A DNA stretch of 64,000 bases from DATLNF01 sp963765815. Its GTDB lineage: Bacteria; Actinomycetota; Actinomycetes; BP-191. The stretch spans positions 759,906 through 823,905 of the forward strand of contig CAVXXT010000008.1 in assembly GCA_963765815.1 (NCBI GenBank). Direction: 5' to 3'. The notes below the pieces were generated by a model. It saw only the letters and a program-made list of their open reading frames with translations, had not been told where the DNA came from and made no database searches. Positions within the stretch are counted from its first letter, which is position 1; the number at the start of each line of letters is the position of its first letter. Positions 32,081 through 40,029 of this stretch are shown here, one piece after another. Position numbers and translations under genes: made by a program.

Positions 32081-34830
32081 TGCCGGACGTCGGGGAGGTG
32101 CTGCTCAACGTCCTCATCGTGCTCGTCTTCGCCAAGCTCGCCGCCGAGGCGTCCGAGCGGGTGGGGGTTCCCGCTGTGGTCGGCGAGATCGTCGCCGGCC
32201 TGCTGATCGGACCGTCGCTGCTCGGCCTCGTCGGGGACGACCAGACGCTGCGCGTGCTCGCCGAGCTCGGCGTCATCCTGCTGCTGCTCGACGTGGGGCT
32301 GCACATGGACCTGGCCGATCTCACCGCGGTGGGCCGGTCTGCGCTGTCGGTCGCGGTCGTGGGCGTCGTCGTGCCGTTCGTCGCTGGATACGCCGTCGCT
32401 CTCGGCCTCGGCCTCGACGGGCGGCAGCCGCTCTTCCTCGGCGCCGCGCTGACGGCGACCAGCGTGGGCATCACCGCGCGGGTCTTCGGCGACCTTCGGG
32501 CGCTCTCGTCGAGCGAGGCGCGCACCGTCCTCGGCGCGGCAGTGGCCGATGACGTCATCGGCCTGGTCATCCTCACCGTCGTCGTCCGGATTGCCGACGG
32601 CGGTGACGTGTCTCCGCTGGGCGTGGCCGGGGTCATCGCGCTGGCGACCGGATTCCTCGTGGTGTCCGGCTGGCTCGGCATCCGACTGGGGCCCTGGCTG
32701 TTCGACCGCGTGCAGGCCCACGCCCGCTCAAGCGGCACGCTCGTGGCGCTTGCCCTCGCCTACGCCCTCGGGCTCGCCGAGCTGGCGACGCTCGCCCGGC
32801 TCGCCCCGATCGTCGGCGCGTTCGCGGCCGGACTGTCGCTGTCGCGCAGCCACGCGGCGGAGCAGATCCGGCGCGAGCTCACGCCGGTCGGGCACCTGTT
32901 CATCCCGGTCTTCTTCCTGCAGATCGGCATCGACGCGCGGATCGGCGCGTTCGGCCGACCCGCGGTGCTCGCGCTGGCCGGCGCGCTGCTCGTCGTGGGC
33001 GTCGCGGGCAAGGTTGTCGCCGGGCTCGCTGCGGGTCGCGTCGGCGCCGACCGGCTGCTCATCGGGCTCGGGATGATCCCCCGTGGCGAGGTCGGGTTGA
33101 TCTTCGCGGGCATCGGCCTGCGTGACGGCATCCTCGGGCCGGACCCGTACGCCGCACTCCTGCTCGTCGTGCTGCTCTCCACCGTGATGACGCCGCCGCT
33201 CCTGCGCTGGCGGCTGCTCCGGCTCCGACCTGCGCCGACGGCCGTCCCGATCGCCGAGCCGATGCCGGCGCACGGCTGGTTGGCGGTCGACGACGGTCAC
33301 GTCGAGCTCGCCGCGACTCCGCCGGCGACGTCGCGGCTCGTCGTGGCGCTGGAGGCCGCGCGCCGCTGCCGCGACGACCTGCGTCCCGGCGAGCGGTTGG
33401 TCGCCTGGCTCGAAGCGACCAGCCAGGTCGCGCCGACCTGGGACGGCGACGCGACGCGCGCCCTGTTCGCCCTGCTCCGCGAGGGCGACGTGCGCTCGTG
33501 GCGGTTCCTCGAGGTGACCGGAGTGCTTGGGCGAGCGCTGCCCGAGCTGGCGGAGGCGCTGCACCGCCGGCGCGCCGACCCGCACGACCTCAACCCGGCG
33601 AGCGCCTTCACCTGGTCCTTGGTCGACGCGGTACGCCGGACGATGCATCGCGACGAGCTGGGTCGGCGTGCCGCCGCGCCCCTTCCGCACCCCGAGCGGC
33701 TCCTGCTCGCGGCACTCGTGCTCGACTGCGCGGGCGACGACCGACCGGTCGTGGTCGCCAGACGGCTGGTCGCCCGGCTCGACATGTCGGCGCAGGCTGA
33801 GCAGGACATCGCCGGGCTCGTCGCGGACGCGGGGCTACTCCGAGCGGCCGCGGCCAGGCTCGACGCGCTGCGCGAGGAGCACGTCCTCACTCTCGCGGCA
33901 CATCTGCACAGCGCGGCGCGGGCCCGGATGCTGTACCTGCTCACCATCGCCTACGGCGACCTCGAGGTCTGGGAGCGCAGCCTGCTGGACGAGCTGCACG
34001 GACTCGTCCTCGCGGCGCTCGCACAGCCCGGGGTCGCCGACCGCGACACGCGCAACCTGGTCGAGCGGCGCCGCGCGGAGGCGATCCGGCTGGCCGGCCG
34101 CGACCAGCAGGTCATCGAGCGCATCGATGCGGCGCCGCGCGGATACCTGCTCTGCGAGTCGGCGCCGGACGTCGCGCGACATGCCAAGCTGCTGCGCCCG
34201 TTGCCGCCGCGCGGGCGCGTCCGGGTCTACACCGCGCCGCTGTCCACGCCGCACGAGTGGCGCGTGGACGTCGCCGGCCGCGACCGTGAGGGCCTGCTCG
34301 CGTCGGTGACCCAGGCGCTCGCGCGCGTCGACGCCGACGTTCTCGACGCGACGGTCGCGACCTGGCCCGACGGCGCCGCGGTCGAGTCGTTCCGGGTGCG
34401 CGGCCGCAGCGTGCCCGACCCCTCGGTGATCGAGGCGGCGGTAGCGGCCGCATTCGACCAGCCGCTCACCTCGCCTGCCGTCCGTGACGCCGAGGTCGTC
34501 TGGGACGACGAAGGCTCGCCGTGGTACACGCTGTGCACGATCACGGCGGCCGACCGACCGGGGCTGCTGCACTCGTTCGCGGTCGCGCTCGCGGGCGCCG
34601 GCGCACAGGTGCACGCCGCCGAGGTCACGACCGCGGAGGGCGACGCCGTCGACCGGTTCTCGCTGACCGATCGCACCAGCCGCAAGCTCGACCCGCAGCT
34701 GCGCGAGGCCGTCGAGACCGCTTTGCGGAAGGGCGCCGTCGTACGCCGTCGCCGGCTCGGCGGGGGACTGCACACACTTGGAACATCCCGGAAACACGGT
34801 GGTCATCGAGCGGAAACCGCTGCCTCCTAG
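32080..34830 (+). CDS. CPA2 cation/proton antiporter fused to GlnD-like HD-ACT-ACT region
   Basis: A 916-aa protein. Residues 1-380 are a CPA2 (KefB/NapA-like) antiporter: about 12 helices, the ion-site pair D157-D158 in LGAAVADDVIGL, and GMIPRGEVGLIFAGIGL. Residues 450-650 follow the middle of GlnD: ATRALFALLREGDVRSWRFL and PERLLLAALVLDCAGDD, where GlnD has LLHDIGKG. The HD histidine is replaced (L548), so the phosphohydrolase centre looks dead. ACT1 (about 726-775, DREGLL) and ACT2 (about 815-885, DRPGLL) keep the glutamine-sensing family signature. The nucleotidyltransferase domain of GlnD is absent. The gene precedes an ammonium transporter and carries its GlnR-like box in its 3' end. A role in coupling ion or pH balance to nitrogen status is inference. 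Confidence 0.85.
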   Translation: MPDVGEVLLNVLIVLVFAKLAAEASERVGVPAVVGEIVAGLLIGPSLLGLVGDDQTLRVLAELGVILLLLDVGLHMDLADLTAVGRSALSVAVVGVVVPFVAGYAVALGLGLDGRQPLFLGAALTATSVGITARVFGDLRALSSSEARTVLGAAVADDVIGLVILTVVVRIADGGDVSPLGVAGVIALATGFLVVSGWLGIRLGPWLFDRVQAHARSSGTLVALALAYALGLAELATLARLAPIVGAFAAGLSLSRSHAAEQIRRELTPVGHLFIPVFFLQIGIDARIGAFGRPAVLALAGALLVVGVAGKVVAGLAAGRVGADRLLIGLGMIPRGEVGLIFAGIGLRDGILGPDPYAALLLVVLLSTVMTPPLLRWRLLRLRPAPTAVPIAEPMPAHGWLAVDDGHVELAATPPATSRLVVALEAARRCRDDLRPGERLVAWLEATSQVAPTWDGDATRALFALLREGDVRSWRFLEVTGVLGRALPELAEALHRRRADPHDLNPASAFTWSLVDAVRRTMHRDELGRRAAAPLPHPERLLLAALVLDCAGDDRPVVVARRLVARLDMSAQAEQDIAGLVADAGLLRAAAARLDALREEHVLTLAAHLHSAARARMLYLLTIAYGDLEVWERSLLDELHGLVLAALAQPGVADRDTRNLVERRRAEAIRLAGRDQQVIERIDAAPRGYLLCESAPDVARHAKLLRPLPPRGRVRVYTAPLSTPHEWRVDVAGRDREGLLASVTQALARVDADVLDATVATWPDGAAVESFRVRGRSVPDPSVIEAAVAAAFDQPLTSPAVRDAEVVWDDEGSPWYTLCTITAADRPGLLHSFAVALAGAGAQVHAAEVTTAEGDAVDRFSLTDRTSRKLDPQLREAVETALRKGAVVRRRRLGGGLHTLGTSRKHGGHRAETAAS
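34780..34817 (+). promoter_or_regulatory. GlnR-like box of the ammonium transporter
   Basis: Pentamers GGAAC (34780), GAAAC (34791), GTCAT (34802) and GAAAC (34813) with 6-bp spacers match gTnAc-n6-GaAAc twice, with one miss in each a-site. The box lies inside the 3' end of the fusion gene. A -10 TAGCGT begins ten bases later, at 34828. Confidence 0.65.
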
Positions 34831-34833
34831 CGT
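34828..34833 (+). promoter_or_regulatory. Candidate -10 TAGCGT of the amt promoter
   Basis: The hexamer overlaps the stop codon of the fusion gene and lies about 35 bp before GTG 34869, leaving a short leader that carries AGGAGG. Confidence 0.5.
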
Positions 34834-34868
34834 CTGCGACGCGAAGTCCGCAGACCCTAGGAGGCACC

Positions 34869-36443
34869 GTGCGACGACCCGCAAAGGCCGCGCTCACCGC
34901 GGCGATCACCGGAGGACTCGTCCTCGCGACCACGGCGGGCGCGTGGGCCTCGCCGGTCGACGGGGGTGGTGTCCCGGCCACTCCGGACGGCGCTCTGACC
35001 CACGGCGAGATCGGCCTCAACCTGCTGTGGATCGTCATCGGAGCGGTGCTGGTCATCTTCATGCAGGCCGGCTTCGCGCTCGTCGAGACGGGCTTCTGCC
35101 GGGCCAAGCACGCTGCTCATGTCGTGTCGACGAACTTCGCCATCTTCGGGCTCGGCTTCGTCGCCTTCACGGCCGTCGGCTTCTCCTTCATGTTCGGCGG
35201 CTTCAGCTACCCGGGCTACTTCGGGATGGACGAGCCGGTGGGTCAGGCGCTGATCGGCGCCGGCAACCACGTGTTCCTCTGGGGAGGTGGCTGGTTCCTC
35301 TCCGGCAAGGCGAACGACGTCAGCGTCCTCGCCTTCTTCCTCTACATGGTCGCCTTCATGGACACCGTCGCGACGATTCCCACCGGGGCGATGGCCGAGC
35401 GCTGGAAGTTCAAGTCGTTCGTCGGCTGGGGCCTCTTCTGCGGAGCCGTCTACTACCCGCTGTTCGGCGCCTGGACGTGGGGCGGCGGCTGGCTGGCGAA
35501 GCTGTGGGACACCGCGAGCCTCGGCCACGGCTACGTCGACTTCGCCGGCTCGGGCGTGGTGCACGCGATGGGCGGCGCTGCCGCGCTCGCCGGAGCGCTC
35601 GTCCTCGGGCCGCGCCTCGGCAAGTACGGCCCCGACGGAGAGGTGCGCACGATCGCGGGCCACCACATCCCGATGGCCATGCTCGGCACGTTCATCCTGC
35701 TGTTCGGCTGGTTCGGCTTCAACGCCGCGTCGACCTTCGCCGCGACCGACCACCGGTTCGCGACGGTCGCGGCGAACACCGCCATCGCCGGAGCGTTCGG
35801 CTCGATCGCCGCGATGTTCTGGGTCTGGGGTCGCACCGGGAAGCCGGACCCCGGGATGATGGTCAACGGCATGCTGGCCGGCCTCGTGGCCGTGACCGCG
35901 CCGTGCGCGTTCATCCAGCCGTGGCACGCGGCGATCATCGGCACGATCGCGGGCGCGCTGGTGATCGAGGCGTTCTGGATCATCGAGCGCAAGCTGAAGA
36001 TCGACGACCCGGTCGGCGCGATCGCGGTGCACGGGGTCAACGGCATCTTCGGCGTGCTGTGCGTCGGACTCTTCGCTGACGGCGCCTACGGCCAGGGCTG
36101 GAACGGCAAGGGCTTCGACGCGGCGGGCAAGCTCGTCGAGACCAAGGGCGTCACCGGCCTGTTCTACGGCGACGCCGGACAGCTCGGGGCCCAGGCCATC
36201 GGCGCGCTCGTCATCGCCGTCGGTTTCACCGCGTTCGCGTTCGCCTTCTTCACGATCCAGAACGCTCTGACGAAGGGCGGCATCCGCTCGGCGGAGGCCG
36301 ACGAGCTGGCCGGCCTCGACCTGCCGGAGATGGGCGTCCTGGCCTATCCGGAGTTCCAGCCGGCGGAGATGGCGCTGCTCGAGGCCGAGCTGGCGATCAC
36401 GGCACCGGCGTACGGCGGTCGGCCGAAGCCGATCGACTCCTAG
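34869..36443 (+). CDS. amt: Ammonium transporter Amt
   Basis: A 524-aa Amt/Rh channel with a cleavable-looking N-terminal segment (AITGGLVLATTAGAWA) and 11 further helices. The pore histidines are in GSGVVHAMGG and AVHGVNGIFGVL, and the N-terminal signature FMQAGFALVETGFCRAKH is present. It passes NH3/NH4+ into the cell. AGGAGG precedes GTG 34869. Unlike the usual amtB-glnK-glnD order, no PII gene follows and the gene before it is the antiporter/GlnD-like fusion. A GlnR-like box upstream suggests induction under nitrogen limitation. Confidence 0.93.
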   Translation: MRRPAKAALTAAITGGLVLATTAGAWASPVDGGGVPATPDGALTHGEIGLNLLWIVIGAVLVIFMQAGFALVETGFCRAKHAAHVVSTNFAIFGLGFVAFTAVGFSFMFGGFSYPGYFGMDEPVGQALIGAGNHVFLWGGGWFLSGKANDVSVLAFFLYMVAFMDTVATIPTGAMAERWKFKSFVGWGLFCGAVYYPLFGAWTWGGGWLAKLWDTASLGHGYVDFAGSGVVHAMGGAAALAGALVLGPRLGKYGPDGEVRTIAGHHIPMAMLGTFILLFGWFGFNAASTFAATDHRFATVAANTAIAGAFGSIAAMFWVWGRTGKPDPGMMVNGMLAGLVAVTAPCAFIQPWHAAIIGTIAGALVIEAFWIIERKLKIDDPVGAIAVHGVNGIFGVLCVGLFADGAYGQGWNGKGFDAAGKLVETKGVTGLFYGDAGQLGAQAIGALVIAVGFTAFAFAFFTIQNALTKGGIRSAEADELAGLDLPEMGVLAYPEFQPAEMALLEAELAITAPAYGGRPKPIDS

Positions 36444-36517
36444 CACCTCGGGCGGGTCGACGGGTGACCCCCGTCGGCCCGCCGCTTTCCCCACATGCCC
36501 CGTCACCAGAGAGGGCG

Positions 36518-36892
36518 ATGAAGCGCATGGCGCAGAACCAGCCGGCGTCGCGGGCGAGCTCCGCATTCGTCGACCGCGCCGCACGGGCCGGCATCGTCGT
36601 GCCGTCGGTGCAGCGCCACGACGGCCTCGTGGTCGACGTCGATCGCTACCTCGTCCTCGTCGACGAGCACCCGGTCGAGCTCAGCCCGATCCAGGTCGAG
36701 CTGCTCGCGCTGTTCCTCGCGACGCCGGGCCGGCTCTGGACCCGCGCACAGCTGCACGAGGTCTGCTGGGGCGACGAGGACAGCGGCCGGCGCGTCGACG
36801 TGCACCTGAGCCGGATCCGTGCGGCCGTCGGTCGCCGGCTGTTCCGCAACATCCGCGACCGCGGCTGGGCCCTCGCCGCCACCCCGGCCTGA
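36518..36892 (+). CDS. Receiverless OmpR-type winged-helix regulator
   Basis: A 124-aa protein. After a short N-terminus come LVVDVDRYLVLVDEHPVELS and the winged helix PIQVELLALFLATPGRLWTR, AQLHEVCWGDEDSGRRVDVH, LSRIRAAVGRRLFRNIRDRG. No receiver domain. It resembles the C-terminal domain of GlnR/OmpR proteins and stands 75 bp after amt. The first winged-helix gene is at 31850, so the transporter pair is bracketed by two such genes. ATG 36518 used, with 36527 possible. Confidence 0.8.
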   Translation: MKRMAQNQPASRASSAFVDRAARAGIVVPSVQRHDGLVVDVDRYLVLVDEHPVELSPIQVELLALFLATPGRLWTRAQLHEVCWGDEDSGRRVDVHLSRIRAAVGRRLFRNIRDRGWALAATPA

Positions 36893-36966
36893 CCGGCGCG
36901 ACATCCGCTCAGAACGGCCGAACGCAACGCCCCTCCCAGGAGTCGTGCTGGTAGGGAGGGGTGCTG

Positions 36967-37758
36967 ATGAGGAGCTGGATCGCAGCGGGCTCGATCGCCG
37001 CCGTCATCGCCGCGTCGCCGCTCGCCGGTCCGGCGTCCGGGGAGGAACCCGAGCCGAGCGGGTGCCTGGAGGAGACGCCGGCGGCGATCTCCACGGCGGT
37101 GCCGGGCTCGGCACCCGTGGCGCTGCGGGTCCTGCTGCAGACCGACCACGTGCCCCGCGATGCCGTGATCGGCGCCGTCGATGAGGCCACCCGGGTGCTC
37201 GGCACAGCAGGGATCGACGCGACCTTCGTCGTACGCCGCCTCGACCTGCGCTCCGACGGGAAGAACGTCGAGGGCGACCGGGAGTCGCTGCGGGTCGCCG
37301 ACGCGCACGAGGCGCAGCGGCGGGCCACGGGCCGCAGCGAGCCGGCGGGCTTCGACCTCGTGCACCTGCTCACGACCCGCGACCTGTACGAGGACGAGCT
37401 TGGCGGCGGCCCCAACTTCGGCGTCGCCGGCCATGCCGAGTGCATCGGCGGGATCCGCTTCGACGGCTGGGGCTATTCCGTGAGCGAGGTCCCGCCGCGG
37501 CAGCGGTACCTCAAGGGCACGAGCATCAAGATGCAAGCGGAGATGCGCGGTCGGGCCATGGCGCACGAACTCGGCCACCTGATGGGCGCGCACCACCACT
37601 ACACCGCGTGCGGGCCAACCGCCGTCGAGGAGCTGTCCGAGTCGCAGGGCGGCGTCTGCTCGGTGATGTTCCCGGACACCGCGGTGCACGGCCCGAGCTT
37701 CGACCCGGTCAACGCGCAGATCGTCCGCGGCCACGCCGAGGAGTGGGCCGGTCACTAG
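36967..37758 (+). CDS. Secreted metzincin-like zinc metalloprotease
   Basis: A 263-aa protein with a signal peptide (about 1-25). The zinc site HELGHLMGAHH gives H200, E201, H204 and H210 of the metzincin HExxHxxGxxH motif, and CSVMFP (M234) can serve as the Met-turn. The middle domain (residues 50-160) is beta-rich and unassigned. The strong SD GGGAGGGG lies a few bases before ATG 36967. The substrate is unknown. An extracellular peptidase is the likely role. Confidence 0.85.
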   Translation: MRSWIAAGSIAAVIAASPLAGPASGEEPEPSGCLEETPAAISTAVPGSAPVALRVLLQTDHVPRDAVIGAVDEATRVLGTAGIDATFVVRRLDLRSDGKNVEGDRESLRVADAHEAQRRATGRSEPAGFDLVHLLTTRDLYEDELGGGPNFGVAGHAECIGGIRFDGWGYSVSEVPPRQRYLKGTSIKMQAEMRGRAMAHELGHLMGAHHHYTACGPTAVEELSESQGGVCSVMFPDTAVHGPSFDPVNAQIVRGHAEEWAGH

Positions 37759-37819
37759 CACTGCTGTGCCCTGAGCGAACAGCGCTGACTTCGAGGAAGC
37801 CGTCGACGAGACTCCGGTC

Positions 37820-38803
37820 ATGGAGATCCTGGTGGTCGGCGGCACGGTCTTCGTCGGACGAGCGATCGTGGCGGAGCTGCTGTCCCGCGGTCACACAGTC
37901 ACGATCTTCAGCCGCGGGCAGCACGGCGCTTCGCTGTTCCCCGACGTGGAGCGGATCGTCGGCGACCGTGAGGGCGACCTCTCCGAGCTCCGGGGGCGGC
38001 GCTGGGACGCCGTTATCGACACCTGCGGTTTCGTGCCGGCCGTCGTCGGTCGGATGGCCGACGCGCTCGCCGACGTTGTCGACCACTACACGTTCGTCTC
38101 CTCGGCGGCGGTGTTCCGCGACTGGCCGACCGAGCCGACGGGTGACGACTCGCCGGTGCACGAGTGCGCCTCGGACGCCTCCGGCGACGGCGATTACGGC
38201 GCGTACAAGGCAGGTTGCGAGCGCGCGGTGGACGAGGTGTTCCCGGAGCGTGCGGTGCACGTGCGTCCCGGCCTCATCGTCGGGCCGCACGAGAACATCG
38301 GCCGGCTGCCGTTCTGGCTGCGCCGCATCGCGCGTGGCGGGGAGGTGCTCGTCCCTGGCGCAGCTGACCGGGTGATGTCCCTGATCGACGTGCGCGACGT
38401 CGCTAGCTTCACGGTGTCCGCGACCGAACGAGCCATGACCGGCTCGTACGTCGTCACGTCGATGCCCGGCCAGACGACGTACGGCGACTTCTTCGAGCTG
38501 TGCCGTACGGCGACCGGCTCCGACGCGACACCGGTGTGGACGCCGGACGAGCAGGTCGTCGCCGCCGGCATCGAGCCCTGGAGCGAGCTGCCGCTGTGGA
38601 TCCCGCTGGACGAGGCGCCAAACATCTGGCACGTCGACGCGTCGAAGGCGCATGCCGCGGGCCTCACTCCGCGTCCCCTGGCCGAGACGATCGCCAACAC
38701 CTGGGCGTGGATGCAGCGCGGCGTCGACGACTCCGATGGCTACGGCAGTCACAACGTGGTCGACCTGGACCCCGCGCGAGAGGAAGCAGCCATCCGCAGC
38801 TGA
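37820..38803 (+). CDS. NAD-dependent epimerase/dehydratase family protein
   Basis: A 327-aa extended SDR protein. The nucleotide motif is VVGGTVFVGRAI, the active-site Y-x-x-x-K lies in GDYGAYKAGCE, and VVDHYTFVSSAAVF and GLIVGPHENIGRLPFW fit reductases of the isoflavone/NmrA-like or sugar-epimerase type. No pathway partner is adjacent, so the substrate is unknown. Confidence 0.88.
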   Translation: MEILVVGGTVFVGRAIVAELLSRGHTVTIFSRGQHGASLFPDVERIVGDREGDLSELRGRRWDAVIDTCGFVPAVVGRMADALADVVDHYTFVSSAAVFRDWPTEPTGDDSPVHECASDASGDGDYGAYKAGCERAVDEVFPERAVHVRPGLIVGPHENIGRLPFWLRRIARGGEVLVPGAADRVMSLIDVRDVASFTVSATERAMTGSYVVTSMPGQTTYGDFFELCRTATGSDATPVWTPDEQVVAAGIEPWSELPLWIPLDEAPNIWHVDASKAHAAGLTPRPLAETIANTWAWMQRGVDDSDGYGSHNVVDLDPAREEAAIRS

Positions 38804-38825
38804 GCGGTCCGGCGGCCGACCTCCG

Positions 38826-40019
38826 TCAGAGGACGGAGCGGTAGACCTCGGCGGTCTGCGCGGCGATGGCCGGCCAGGCGAACTCGTCGAGCACTCGCTG
38901 CCGCCCCGCGTCGCCCATGCGACGCGCCGCCGCCGGGTCCGCCACGATCGCGTTGACCCGCGCCGCGATCGCGGCGGCGAAGCCGGCCGGATCGGCGGGA
39001 GTGCCGTAGGAGTCACCAGACGGGACGAGGTCGATCAGATACCCGGTCTCGCCGTCGACGACGATCTCCGGGATCCCGCCGACCGCCGAGGCGACCACGG
39101 GCGCACCGCAGGCCATCGCCTCGACGTTGACCAGCCCGAACGGCTCGTAGATCGACGGGCAGACGAACGTCGCCGCGTTGCTCATCAGCTGCACCAGGTC
39201 GGGCCGCGGCAGCATCTCCCGCACCCAGGTCACCGAGTGCCCGCGCTCGATCAGCCCGTCGATGTGCGCACTCACCTCGGCGCCGATCTCGGGAGTGTCG
39301 GGGGACCCGGCGCACAGCACCAGCTGCACCTCGGGCGTGAACAGCTCGGCCGCGTCGAGCAGGTGCACGATCCCCTTCTGCCGGGCGATCCGCCCGACGA
39401 AGAGCACGATCGGTCGGTCCGGGTCGAGCCCCAAGGTCGTGACGATGTCGGTACGCCGGTCCGGCGCGTACTCCTCGGTGTCCACGCCGTTGTGCACCAC
39501 GCGGATCCGGTCCGGCGACACCGTCGGGTAGCAGGTGAGCACGTCGTCCCGCATCCCCGCCGACACCGCGATCACGGCGTCGGCCGCCTCCAGCGCGGTC
39601 CGCTCGCACCACTTCGACACCTCGTATCCGCCGCCGAGCTGCTCGGCCTTCCACGGCCGCAGCGGCTCCAGGCTGTGCGTCGTCACGACGTGCGGTACGC
39701 CGTAGGTCAGCGCGGCCAGGTGGCCGGCGAGGTTGGCGTACCAGGTGTGGCTGTGCACGACGTCGACGCCGCCGAGCCGCGCGGCCATCGAGATGTCGAC
39801 CGACAGCGTGCGCAGCGCGGCGACATGCGGCGAGTCGCCGGCGATGTCGTCCCACGGCTCGTAGGCGTGCGCGACGAGCGGGTCGCGGCGCGCCTTGCCG
39901 AAGCAGTGCACCTCGACGTCGACGAGGCGGGACAGCTCGCGCGCGAGGTACTCGACGTGCACGCCGGCACCGCCGTACACCTCGGGCGGGTACTCCCGGG
40001 TGACGAGCCCGACCCTCAT
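38826..40019 (-). CDS. glgA: Actinobacterial glycogen synthase (GT4)
   Basis: A 397-aa GT-B glycosyltransferase. The N-terminal donor/acceptor loop is VTREYPPEVYGGAGVHVEYL, THSLEPLRPWKAEQLGGGYE identifies the actinobacterial GlgA/GlgM group, and the retaining-GT motif is SIYEPFGLVNVEAMACGAPV. It uses ADP-glucose to make glycogen or maltose-1-phosphate. It begins ten bases after glgC on the same strand, so the ADP-glucose maker and user form an operon. Confidence 0.92.
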   Translation of the reverse strand: MRVGLVTREYPPEVYGGAGVHVEYLARELSRLVDVEVHCFGKARRDPLVAHAYEPWDDIAGDSPHVAALRTLSVDISMAARLGGVDVVHSHTWYANLAGHLAALTYGVPHVVTTHSLEPLRPWKAEQLGGGYEVSKWCERTALEAADAVIAVSAGMRDDVLTCYPTVSPDRIRVVHNGVDTEEYAPDRRTDIVTTLGLDPDRPIVLFVGRIARQKGIVHLLDAAELFTPEVQLVLCAGSPDTPEIGAEVSAHIDGLIERGHSVTWVREMLPRPDLVQLMSNAATFVCPSIYEPFGLVNVEAMACGAPVVASAVGGIPEIVVDGETGYLIDLVPSGDSYGTPADPAGFAAAIAARVNAIVADPAAARRMGDAGRQRVLDEFAWPAIAAQTAEVYRSVL

Positions 40020-40029
40020 GTGACAGCCT

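Noticed and set aside
34857..36584. Long minus-strand frame opposite amt
   Set aside because: Antisense shadow of amt; composition and lack of a ribosome site argue against coding.
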